Shown here in pieces: positions 1 through 6,017 of a DNA stretch of 15,657 nt. The notes under the pieces were generated by a model, which saw only the letters and a list, made by a program, of their open reading frames with translations, had not been told where the DNA came from and made no database searches. The position numbers were made by a program, and so were the translations under genes. Positions within the stretch are counted from its first letter, which is position 1, and each line of letters begins with the position of its first letter. The stretch lies in NCBI GenBank assembly GCA_902798675.1, contig CADBXQ010000039.1, forward strand, positions 1 to 15,657, read 5' to 3'. Origin of the DNA: Oscillospiraceae bacterium (GTDB lineage: Bacteria; Bacillota; Clostridia; Oscillospirales; Ruminococcaceae).

Positions 1-69
1 TTTTTTATAGGTATGCAAATGATATATTGAAACTAAAAAAAGAAAAGTCATCGACCACTTTGGAATTCG

Positions 70-111
70 CCCCCAACTTTAAGCCAAAAACGCCGCTTAA
101 AAGTTAGGGGG
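70..111 (-). repeat. Conserved stem-loop downstream of peptide gene 1
   Basis: On the minus strand the arms CCCCCTAACTTTTAAGC and GCTTAAAGTTGGGGG flank a GGCGTTTTTG-type loop. They pair over about 15 bp with two bulged bases. It lies about 80 bases after the stop codon. A U-rich tract (TTTTCTTTTTTT) follows only some 25 bases later, so it is an imperfect fit to an intrinsic terminator. It could be a terminator, a 3' RNA-stability element or a recombination-related palindrome. Confidence 0.55.
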
Positions 112-190
112 GTTGATATGTAAAATATGTTGTCCGAAACTGAAAGATTAATGACTACTTGCATGCAAAAAGCTTTCCAGGTTCCTATCA

Positions 191-466
191 TTATCTAAAC
201 CATTTACTTCCCTGACCAAATGTTACGAAATTAAGCAATTTATCTAATATTTTGCGTTTGGCTTCTTCCTTTTCTCGCCTAGATATAGCATTAGCAAGAT
301 ATTTTTCCGACTCTTTTTCCAGCGCATCAACTGCCTGCGCATACCTTTCGAGCGCTGCATTACGTTCACCAATTTCTGCAGTCAGTTTTTCAAGTTCTGG
401 GTCGTCTCCTCCAGCGACTTGTTCTAACGCATCCTTTTTAAGCTCATTGTTTTTGTTCTCTTTCAT
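191..466 (-). CDS. Double-glycine leader peptide precursor, core type 1
   Basis: The product is 91 residues. Residues 1-20 are MKENKNNELKKDALEQVAGG, a typical leader of substrates cleaved after GG by C39-peptidase ABC transporters, with the usual L..(D/E).LEQV.GG pattern. The mature part, about 71 residues starting DDPELEKL, has no cysteine. It is highly charged, rich in Glu, Lys, Ala and Leu with coiled-coil-like spacing, and ends in a more hydrophobic, aromatic tail (LLNFVTFGQGSKWFR). An upstream ATG at 475 directly abuts the GGAG of the ribosome site, so I chose the ATG at 466, which has AAAGGAG about 9 bases upstream. No cysteine, Ser/Thr-rich stretch or nearby modification enzyme points to a lanthipeptide or other known RiPP class. 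It may be an unmodified bacteriocin-like or signalling peptide; the function is unknown. Confidence 0.8.
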   Translation of the reverse strand: MKENKNNELKKDALEQVAGGDDPELEKLTAEIGERNAALERYAQAVDALEKESEKYLANAISRREKEEAKRKILDKLLNFVTFGQGSKWFR

Positions 467-543
467 TTTAGACATCTCCTTTCAAATTAAAAATTTTAAT
501 ATTTAGTCATATATAAACCTTAAAATATAAATCCCCTAAATTT

Positions 544-572
544 ATGATATCACAACTAAGCAAAAATGTCAA
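544..572 (-). promoter_or_regulatory. Promoter of peptide gene 191-466
   Basis: On the minus strand TTGACA (567-572) and TATCAT (544-549) are separated by exactly 17 bases. TGTGA immediately precedes the -10 box, giving an extended -10 element. Transcription would start near 537, leaving a leader of about 70 bases before the start codon. Confidence 0.8.
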
Positions 573-675
573 GATTAAATCTAAAAAATAATTAATTTTT
601 TTTGCAAGCGCGTAAATGATATTTGTTGAAACTAAAAAAAGAAAAACCAGCGACCACTTTAGAATTCGAAAAACA

Positions 676-716
676 CCCCCAACTTTAAGCCAAAAACGCC
701 GCTTAAAACGGAGGGG
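676..716 (-). repeat. Conserved stem-loop downstream of peptide gene 2
   Basis: This is the second copy of the 70-111 palindrome. The loop and inner stem are identical. The outer 5' arm differs (CCCCTCCG instead of CCCCCTAAC), yet most pairs survive through G-U wobbles, so structure seems better kept than sequence. It is followed on the minus strand by GTGTTTTTCG and then a second U-rich tract, making terminator function more plausible here than in the other copy. Confidence 0.55.
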
Positions 717-766
717 TTTGATATGTAGGTATTTTTTAACTGTCTTTTACGAGGTTAGCTCAGGAA

Positions 767-1054
767 TTAGTTGATTCCTAAAGATTTCTCTATGGCTTTA
801 ATCCTTTCGCCTTGAATTTGCAATTCTTGAGCCAAATTATTGCTTGCGTCCAAAGCTTGTGCAGACAGCTTTTGCGCCGCTTCCAAAAATATACGCCGAT
901 TGGGATCGCTAGGCGGTATACCCTTAACCGCCGCCATTATCTGTTCCACGCCAGCCAGCATTGCCTTTACATCCGTCCCGTCATAAACAGGTCCCCCTCC
1001 AGCGACTTGTTCTAACGCATCCTTTTTAAGCTCATTGTTTTTGTTCTCTTTCAT
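767..1054 (-). CDS. Double-glycine leader peptide precursor, core type 2
   Basis: The product is 95 residues with exactly the same 20-residue leader as the gene at 191-466. The mature part of about 75 residues (starting GPVYDGTDVK) is unrelated to that of its neighbour. It has no cysteine, is rich in Ala, Gln, Leu and Ile, contains a Pro-Pro-containing turn (KGIPPSDPNR), then a long predicted helix ending in KAIEKSLGIN. The DNA is identical to the other copy from within the second Gly codon, through the leader, to 40 bases upstream of the start codon (99 bp), whereas the core is unalignable. The start at 1054 is preferred over the ATG at 1063, which touches the ribosome site. It has its own promoter, so it is probably transcribed alone. 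Role unknown; export by a peptidase-containing ABC transporter is inferred from the leader only. Confidence 0.8.
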   Translation of the reverse strand: MKENKNNELKKDALEQVAGGGPVYDGTDVKAMLAGVEQIMAAVKGIPPSDPNRRIFLEAAQKLSAQALDASNNLAQELQIQGERIKAIEKSLGIN

Positions 1055-1137
1055 TTTAGACATCTCCTTTCAAATTAAAAATTTTAATATTTAGGGAATT
1101 TCATATATAAACTTTAAAATATAAATCCCCTTAAGTT

Positions 1138-1166
1138 ATGATATCACAACCAAGCGCAAATGTCAA
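1138..1166 (-). promoter_or_regulatory. Promoter of peptide gene 767-1054
   Basis: TTGACA (1161-1166) and TATCAT (1138-1143) on the minus strand, again 17 bases apart with TGTGA before the -10 box. The spacer differs at a few positions from the copy at 544-572 while both boxes are identical, which suggests selection on the promoter. Confidence 0.8.
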
Positions 1167-1196
1167 TATTAAATTTAAAAAATAATTAATTTTTTT

Positions 1197-1226
1197 GCAA
1201 GCGCGTGAATGATATTGGTTGAAATT
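1197..1226. repeat. Truncated third copy of cassette boundary sequence
   Basis: The segment gcaagcgcgtgaatgatat and a few following bases match 604-633, the start of the downstream block of unit 2. After about 1226 the match ends. This marks the right edge of the array and suggests that units were duplicated by recombination between such short direct repeats. Confidence 0.6.
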
Positions 1227-1338
1227 AATGTGAATCGCCCCAAACCAACAGCAACAATCCTCCGCGCTCTCACAGAAAAAATGACGAATAATTTATATAG
1301 TAATAATCAAAAATTTTAAAATTCATCCATAAAACCCC

Positions 1339-1367
1339 TTGACTATTTAATTTTTTTGTGATAATAT
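1339..1367 (+). promoter_or_regulatory. Promoter of surface protein gene 1454
   Basis: TTGACT (1339-1344), a 17-base spacer and TAATAT (1362-1367). The -10 box is preceded by TGTGA, the same extended -10 signature as the two peptide-gene promoters. The expected start is near 1374. Confidence 0.7.
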
Positions 1368-1388
1368 AGTATTTAAGGGGGGATATAT

Positions 1389-1421
1389 TTTTAATCGCAC
1401 AAAATGTGCTTTTGATTAAAA
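1389..1421 (+). promoter_or_regulatory. Structured 5' leader: nested hairpin
   Basis: TTTTAATC (1389-1396) pairs with GATTAAAA (1414-1421). Inside it GCACA (1397-1401) pairs with TGTGC (1405-1409) around an AAA loop, leaving a TTTT bulge on one side. The 13-bp stem sits just after the predicted transcription start and 20 bases before the ribosome site. It may stabilise the mRNA 5' end or bind a regulator. I know of no named riboswitch with this shape. Confidence 0.45.
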
Positions 1422-1453
1422 CACAATGATTTTTAGATTAGGAGGGAAAAATT

Positions 1454-2737
1454 ATGAAAAAACTAAATAAAATATCATCGTTATTCACAGCAATTTTTAT
1501 TGCTATTTCGCTTTTTTTAATTGGTCCGGCTGGACTCACATTAAACAAAACAGAGATTAGAGCAGAGATTGAAAAGCTAAATATTCAATATCAAAATGCA
1601 AGTCGGAATGCTTTGAAAGATCGCCCTGGCTGGCTTGGCCTATTCACTGACGTTCTAACATACGCTCAAGCAACAGAGACAGATATTAAAATTAGCCCGC
1701 GCCCTGAAGACAGACAAGACAATTGGGCAGACTATATTGCTCGCGATGGCGGATTCACTGCGATTTCCGGCGAGGGTGATGTTGTTGAAAAAAGCAACAT
1801 CCAGGCTATGCTTGCTAATTTTAATCACAATGAAAGATTTTTTCAAAGCAATTGGCGTGTTAAAGATGACTATAATCTTCTTCAAGACTGGGGCGCTTTA
1901 TACTATACTGTTGAGCATAAAAACGGGCAAGTTAAACCATATAGAGCGATTGTTTATAACTGCAATGATGACAATCAAAATGGCGATCACACCTACGGAA
2001 GATTTGGCAATAAAATAAGAGAAATCTATAATCTAGATCCGGCCTTGAATGCAAATCGTCATGATATGCTTTGTTTGAGAGCTGTTTTTAGGGCTATAAA
2101 AGCCTTGGATGGAGATGTTGACGACAATCTGACCGAAATGCTGGACCGTTTTTTTACCAGTGGCGCATATCAAAAGTTAATCAGATTACTTGCAAACGAT
2201 GCCAAAGTGAAAAATCTCCTGGGATTACATGAGGATTTTTCGCCAGGCAATATGCAAAATCCAAGAACGAATCCCATTGAAAGCAACAAAGCGATTTCAA
2301 AATTTATAATTGGCGCATACTACAATTGGGACAATGCTTATGCGTCTAATGATATTATAGTGGCCAAAAACGGAACAAAATATCAGATTGTTTATGAGCC
2401 TCAAAGCGGATATATTTCAAACATAATTAAGACTCGCTCAGGTTGGGCTCCTGGAACTTTGGAAATAACAGAAAAAAATCAAAATTCAGCTCCAACAACA
2501 GCAGTATTTGTGACGATGTCTCCAGATCCAAACAAAAATTTGGACGAAAACTCTCCGCTTCCAAAAAATTCAACAAGTTTGTTTGAAGAGGATGACGACA
2601 AAGACTATATAGTCAGAGACACTGGTTTTGGCGCTAGCCACATTGCTCTTTTTCTGGTTTGCCTAGGGATTTTGATTATGTTAGCGGCGGGACTCAGTTA
2701 TATTGTTATAATCCGCAGAAAAAAACACGCTGAATAA
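1454..2737 (+). CDS. Membrane-anchored surface protein, paralog 1, unknown domain
   Basis: The protein has 427 residues. An N-terminal signal segment (about 1-28, LFTAIFIAISLFLIG) is followed by an extracellular domain of about 350 residues, then a membrane helix (about 397-421) and a short basic tail RRKKHAE. The ectodomain (about 35-265) is clearly related to the protein at 6018-7193. It shares a GW-L--F-DVL-YA-ATE block, NF-HNE with QSNWRVK-D and DWGA-YYTV (123-152), NGQ-KPY, and IYNLDP followed by CLRA-FRA (190-213). Two cysteines (170 and 207) are conserved between paralogs and could form a disulfide. VRDTGFG just before the membrane helix resembles a sortase-type xxxTG signal, but LPxTG itself is absent. 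AGGAGGG lies 7 bases before the ATG. The gene has its own promoter and terminator. I recognise no named family; adhesion or another surface role is only a guess. Confidence 0.85.
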   Translation: MKKLNKISSLFTAIFIAISLFLIGPAGLTLNKTEIRAEIEKLNIQYQNASRNALKDRPGWLGLFTDVLTYAQATETDIKISPRPEDRQDNWADYIARDGGFTAISGEGDVVEKSNIQAMLANFNHNERFFQSNWRVKDDYNLLQDWGALYYTVEHKNGQVKPYRAIVYNCNDDNQNGDHTYGRFGNKIREIYNLDPALNANRHDMLCLRAVFRAIKALDGDVDDNLTEMLDRFFTSGAYQKLIRLLANDAKVKNLLGLHEDFSPGNMQNPRTNPIESNKAISKFIIGAYYNWDNAYASNDIIVAKNGTKYQIVYEPQSGYISNIIKTRSGWAPGTLEITEKNQNSAPTTAVFVTMSPDPNKNLDENSPLPKNSTSLFEEDDDKDYIVRDTGFGASHIALFLVCLGILIMLAAGLSYIVIIRRKKHAE

Positions 2738-2762
2738 ATTTGTAATATACATATAATTTTTC

Positions 2763-2805
2763 GACGCATTGATATTTTTTAGATCGATGCGTCCTTGTTT
2801 TTCTC
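2763..2805 (+). terminator. Intrinsic terminator of surface gene 1
   Basis: GACGCATTGAT (2763-2773) pairs with ATCGATGCGTC (2783-2793) over 11 bp including one G-T pair, with a 9-base loop, followed by CTTGTTTTTCT. Nearly the same stem recurs after the paralogous gene at 6018-7193. Confidence 0.9.
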
Positions 2806-2929
2806 CTTTTCACAAAATTTAAAATTTAAACTTGGATGTTTTAATAAAGCGGAATCCAGACAACAAATACAACCAAAAAATAATACGATTGGTGATTTTT
2901 TCTTGATTTAGTTTGAATTAAAAAAGCGC

Positions 2930-2958
2930 TTGACAATGCAACGAGAGTGTTTTATAAT
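2930..2958 (+). promoter_or_regulatory. Promoter of VOC protein gene
   Basis: Near-consensus TTGACA (2930-2935), 17-base spacer and TATAAT (2953-2958). GAGGAG (2981-2986) then serves the ATG at 2998. The following yfhO gene has no obvious promoter of its own in the 91-base gap. Confidence 0.85.
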
Positions 2959-2997
2959 GTCAGGTAATATTTACTGGAAAGAGGAGTTTTGATAAAA

Positions 2998-3447
2998 ATG
3001 AATGCGGTTGCATATTTGCAATTTGACGGGAATGCTAAAGAGGCGATTGAGTTTTATGAAAAGGCTTTGAATGCGGACAGAGTCAGGTTTTTGACATTTG
3101 GGCAGATGCCAAATCTTGATCTGAGCCCAGAGGAAAAGAACATGATAATGGACGCCTATATTGAATTTTCCGGAAATGTTTTGATGCTGAGTGATGTTTT
3201 GCCCTCCATGCAGCAGACGGTTGGCAAGGTTTTGTGCGGAAACAATGTTTTAATTAGTTTAATAGGCGCAGACGACAAGTCCAATAAAAAATGGTTTGAC
3301 AACCTTTCAAAAGGCGGCCAGACGATTATGCCTGTTTCTAGCGTCCCTTGGTCTGGAAGTTTTGGAATGCTGGTTGATAAATTCGGAGTGACTTGGAAAT
3401 TTAACAGTGACGCTAGAAATTTTATTGATGGTTTTGACTCGAAGTAG
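2998..3447 (+). CDS. VOC superfamily protein, PhnB-like
   Basis: The product is 149 residues, the usual length for single-chain PhnB-like (3-demethylubiquinone methyltransferase-like) members of the vicinal oxygen chelate fold. Family hallmarks are visible: YLQFDGNAKEAIEFYEKAL at the start, a central VLMLSD segment, GNNVLISL, and the C-terminal pattern PVSSVPWSGSFGMLVDKFGVTWKFN. Such proteins are usually cytosolic and metal-binding or metal-free; the substrates of most are unknown, so no reaction is assigned. A TTG nine bases upstream is in frame but lies only 2 bases from the ribosome site, so the ATG at 2998 is chosen. It probably shares a transcript with the downstream yfhO, although the two have no evident functional link. 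Confidence 0.85.
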   Translation: MNAVAYLQFDGNAKEAIEFYEKALNADRVRFLTFGQMPNLDLSPEEKNMIMDAYIEFSGNVLMLSDVLPSMQQTVGKVLCGNNVLISLIGADDKSNKKWFDNLSKGGQTIMPVSSVPWSGSFGMLVDKFGVTWKFNSDARNFIDGFDSK

Positions 3448-3538
3448 TTGTCATATTTACCATGTATGAATTGTGCGTGGATTTTAGCAAGTGATGTCTA
3501 TATATCGAAAATGGCGAAATGCGCGGAGAGTGAATTTG

Positions 3539-5983
3539 ATGGGGTTAGCATCCAAAATTAAAAAACCATACTTTATACTGATTTTTCTAGTGTTGGTTAG
3601 TTGTTTATTAATATATCACAGCTGTGTGTTTGGAAACAATTTTTTCATGTTTGGCGACATAGGCTCCGACACAGAGTCTCAATATCTCATGTGGTATAGC
3701 TCCATTGTTGACAAAATTCGAGCCGGAACGTTTTGCTTTTGGGATTTTAAGAACGGCTTTGGAGCAAGCATTGCGCCGGAAAGTTTATATGACCCGTTTC
3801 AGCTTTTGATTTGCGGTTTTGGAGCGCTTTTTGGCGCCTCATCCATTCCATATTTTTTGGTATATGTTAATATATTTAAGATAGTTTTAGCAGGACTGTC
3901 TATGTATTATTTTTTAAATTGTTTTGATTTATCCGACAAAGTCAAAATAATATCATCATATATGTATGCTTTTAATGGATTTATGATTGTTTGGGGGCAG
4001 CACTATAGCTTCGCAACTATTGTTGTCTATTTACCCCTTCTTTTTGCAGCAATTGAAAAATCTATATTTAATCGAAAAAAGTGGATTTTGTTAACAATAA
4101 TAACAGCAATCATAGGAATATATAGTTTCTATTTTTTATATATGTCTTTGATCACGGCGTTTATATATTGCATATTTAGAATACTTAGTAATAATCATAA
4201 TATTAAAGAATGTTTTAAGATTTTTTCAAGAAACTTTTTTGCGGTTTTATTGGGGATTGGATTGGCGTGTTTTTCAATATTGCCGTGTTTATATGTTATT
4301 TTAAACGTTTCGCCCAGAATATCAAGTGACGTCAATATATTGGAGGCTTTGACTTCAAATTTTTGCTTTTTTAATAAAGGATATTATTATATGCTTATTT
4401 GCCGAGCATTTTCCAGTAATTTGCAAGGAACAACCAGCTTTTCAGGATATATTAATTACTATGAGTCGCTGAATTTTTGCTGTTCCAATTTGTTTGTTTT
4501 TCTTGCGTTTCAGTATATTTTTTCTATCTTTGGCCAAAATATTCCTAAAAAAGAAAAATATAAAAGAAGCATCATAATTTTTTTGTTGGCGTTTGCATTT
4601 TTTCTTAAAATTGGAGGCTTTATTTTCAACGGATTTGCATACAGTATGTGTCGATGGACATTTGCTGTTATTCCTATTTTGATTCTTTTGTCTGCTAAAA
4701 TGCTAAATGAGATTGTGAAGTTGAAAAAAGTTAGTGTGGCTGGGGCTGTTTGCTACTTTTTGCTGACTTTTGCGGTTTATATTTTCGCATATAAAAATAT
4801 CAGCTCAAGCACACAGCATCAAATAAAAATCAACATTGTTATTTTATTTTCGACTGCAATTTGTGTTGGTGTGATTATATTGATATACTGTTTTAAAAAA
4901 GTGAATATGTCCAAAAAAGTTCTGTTTTTATCTTTAATTTCAATAATATCCGTCAACATGATTTCCGATAGCCACACGTCTGTTAACTCCCGAGATCTTA
5001 TAAAAAAAGATGGCGACTATATATCTTCAGTTTATAATCAAAATATTGCGAGCGCAGTCAAATATTTGAGAACAATTGATCCTTTTTTTTGGAGAGTTGA
5101 AAAAACATTCACATCCGGCCCTTTAAACATGCTGGATCCTCTGGCTCAAAATTATTATGGAATCAACACATACAACTCTCTAATAAATAAAAATATATTG
5201 AAATTTAATCAAAATATTTGGAAAAATATACAAAAATATGCATTTTCGTATCAGCGATTTAATGATGCTAAACAGGATCACATAAAGGCTTCTCTGGTTG
5301 GCTTGAAATATATTCTCTCTGATGATGATGAAAAAATAAACGGATTCACAAATATTGCTAAATTCGGGGATATTTTCGTTTGGAAAAATGATTGCGAGGT
5401 CGCGATTGGAAGATTTTATACTAAAGCCATAAATAAATCTTCTATTGAAAAAAATAAATATGAAGGTGAAAATGTTTTGCAAGAATTTGAACATGAATCC
5501 ATAATAGAAGAAAACGGATATAATGTTGACAGCATTTTAACTGATGCTTTGATTCTAGAAAATGACGAATTTAACATTTCCGACTCGGATCTAGATTATT
5601 ATAAAAGCGAACATTCAAATCAAGAATTGCTGGACAGATTCGAAAAAATGCCACTGGTTGAATTTAAAATTGGAGAAAATGATGAATTTTTAAGCGGAAT
5701 GGCAAATATTTCGCAAAGTGGAATACTTTTGATAACTGTCCCATATGAAGGGGGATGGAGCGCATATGTTGATGATAAAAAAGCAGACATTTTGCAAGCG
5801 TTTTATGGTTTTTCAGCTTTAAAACTTAACCCCGGAAAGCATAAAATCGAATTGAAATTCACGCCGCCTTGGCTTTGGGAAGGTGCAATGATCAGTTTAA
5901 TATCATTGCTTTTTGTGATTATTATTTTAATATGTCAAAAATTTCTCATTAATGGGTCAAAAAACAAAGACGCATCGACTTAA
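3539..5983 (+). CDS. yfhO: YfhO-family polytopic membrane protein
   Basis: The product is about 814 residues from the preferred start. Many hydrophobic segments occupy roughly the first 480 residues (first one PYFILIFLVLVSCLLIYH). An extracytoplasmic region follows, with VPYEGGWSAYVDDKKADI, then GKHKIELKFTPPWLWEGA, and a last membrane helix. This is the classic YfhO layout, a GT-C-like family tied in Firmicutes to glycosylation of lipoteichoic or wall polymers. The early motif GSDTESQY and YDPFQLL fit the family. The frame is open from 3491, but GGAGAG at 3525-3530 sits 8 bases before the ATG at 3539 and the shorter N-terminus leads directly into the first helix. The last codons (GSKNKDAST) and stop overlap the terminator of the opposing gene. 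The exact sugar donor and acceptor cannot be told. Confidence 0.88.
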   Translation: MGLASKIKKPYFILIFLVLVSCLLIYHSCVFGNNFFMFGDIGSDTESQYLMWYSSIVDKIRAGTFCFWDFKNGFGASIAPESLYDPFQLLICGFGALFGASSIPYFLVYVNIFKIVLAGLSMYYFLNCFDLSDKVKIISSYMYAFNGFMIVWGQHYSFATIVVYLPLLFAAIEKSIFNRKKWILLTIITAIIGIYSFYFLYMSLITAFIYCIFRILSNNHNIKECFKIFSRNFFAVLLGIGLACFSILPCLYVILNVSPRISSDVNILEALTSNFCFFNKGYYYMLICRAFSSNLQGTTSFSGYINYYESLNFCCSNLFVFLAFQYIFSIFGQNIPKKEKYKRSIIIFLLAFAFFLKIGGFIFNGFAYSMCRWTFAVIPILILLSAKMLNEIVKLKKVSVAGAVCYFLLTFAVYIFAYKNISSSTQHQIKINIVILFSTAICVGVIILIYCFKKVNMSKKVLFLSLISIISVNMISDSHTSVNSRDLIKKDGDYISSVYNQNIASAVKYLRTIDPFFWRVEKTFTSGPLNMLDPLAQNYYGINTYNSLINKNILKFNQNIWKNIQKYAFSYQRFNDAKQDHIKASLVGLKYILSDDDEKINGFTNIAKFGDIFVWKNDCEVAIGRFYTKAINKSSIEKNKYEGENVLQEFEHESIIEENGYNVDSILTDALILENDEFNISDSDLDYYKSEHSNQELLDRFEKMPLVEFKIGENDEFLSGMANISQSGILLITVPYEGGWSAYVDDKKADILQAFYGFSALKLNPGKHKIELKFTPPWLWEGAMISLISLLFVIIILICQKFLINGSKNKDAST

Positions 5984-5997
5984 AAAATCAATGCGTC
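5959..5997 (-). terminator. Terminator of surface gene 2, inside the yfhO 3' end
   Basis: Read on the minus strand, GACGCATTGA (5988-5997) pairs with TCGATGCGTC (5969-5978) with one mismatch, followed by TTTGTTTTTTGACC. It closely copies the terminator at 2763-2805, including loop and U-tract. On the plus strand there is no T-run, so it acts for the minus gene. It encodes the last residues and stop codon of yfhO on the other strand. Confidence 0.85.
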
Positions 5998-6017
5998 AAT
6001 AGCCCTGTTTTGCTGAC

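Larger units (their letters stand above)
1..1226 (-). repeat. Tandem array of double-glycine peptide cassettes
   Basis: Two successive units share the same layout, read on the minus strand: promoter, 5' untranslated region, 20-residue leader, variable core, then a conserved stem-loop block. Matching landmarks are offset by 588 bases (leader start, 466 vs 1054), 594 (-10 box, 544 vs 1138) and 606 (stem-loop, 70 vs 676). The block near 1-120 matches 598-725, including the stretch around gaaactaaaaaaagaaaa and the accactt/gaattcg segment. The short motif gcaagcgcgt with aatgatat recurs at about 604 and 1197. The left unit reaches the window edge, so more units may lie beyond it. Both mature-peptide regions and the sequence just after each stop codon do not align. 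This conserved-variable-conserved pattern is visible directly; how it arises is inference. Confidence 0.85.

Noticed and set aside
70..111. The palindrome between peptide cassettes as an integron attC site
   Set aside because: It has CCCCAAC/GTTAGGG-like ends, but the required GTTRRRY pattern is not met and the second copy loses GTT altogether; no integrase is present.
464..475. Upstream ATG at 475 (and 1063) as the peptide start codon
   Set aside because: It directly follows GGAG with no spacing; the ATG nine bases later has correct spacing.
252..506. Plus-strand frames opposite the peptide genes, and other antisense frames inside yfhO, recJ, rel and the zinc-ribbon gene
   Set aside because: They lack ribosome sites and mirror the codon structure of the real genes; they are shadows. 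The 15135-15584 minus frame is the shadow of the zinc-ribbon gene.
1..1226. CRISPR array
   Set aside because: The repeated units are about 590 bp and contain promoters and genes, not short repeats with uniform spacers.
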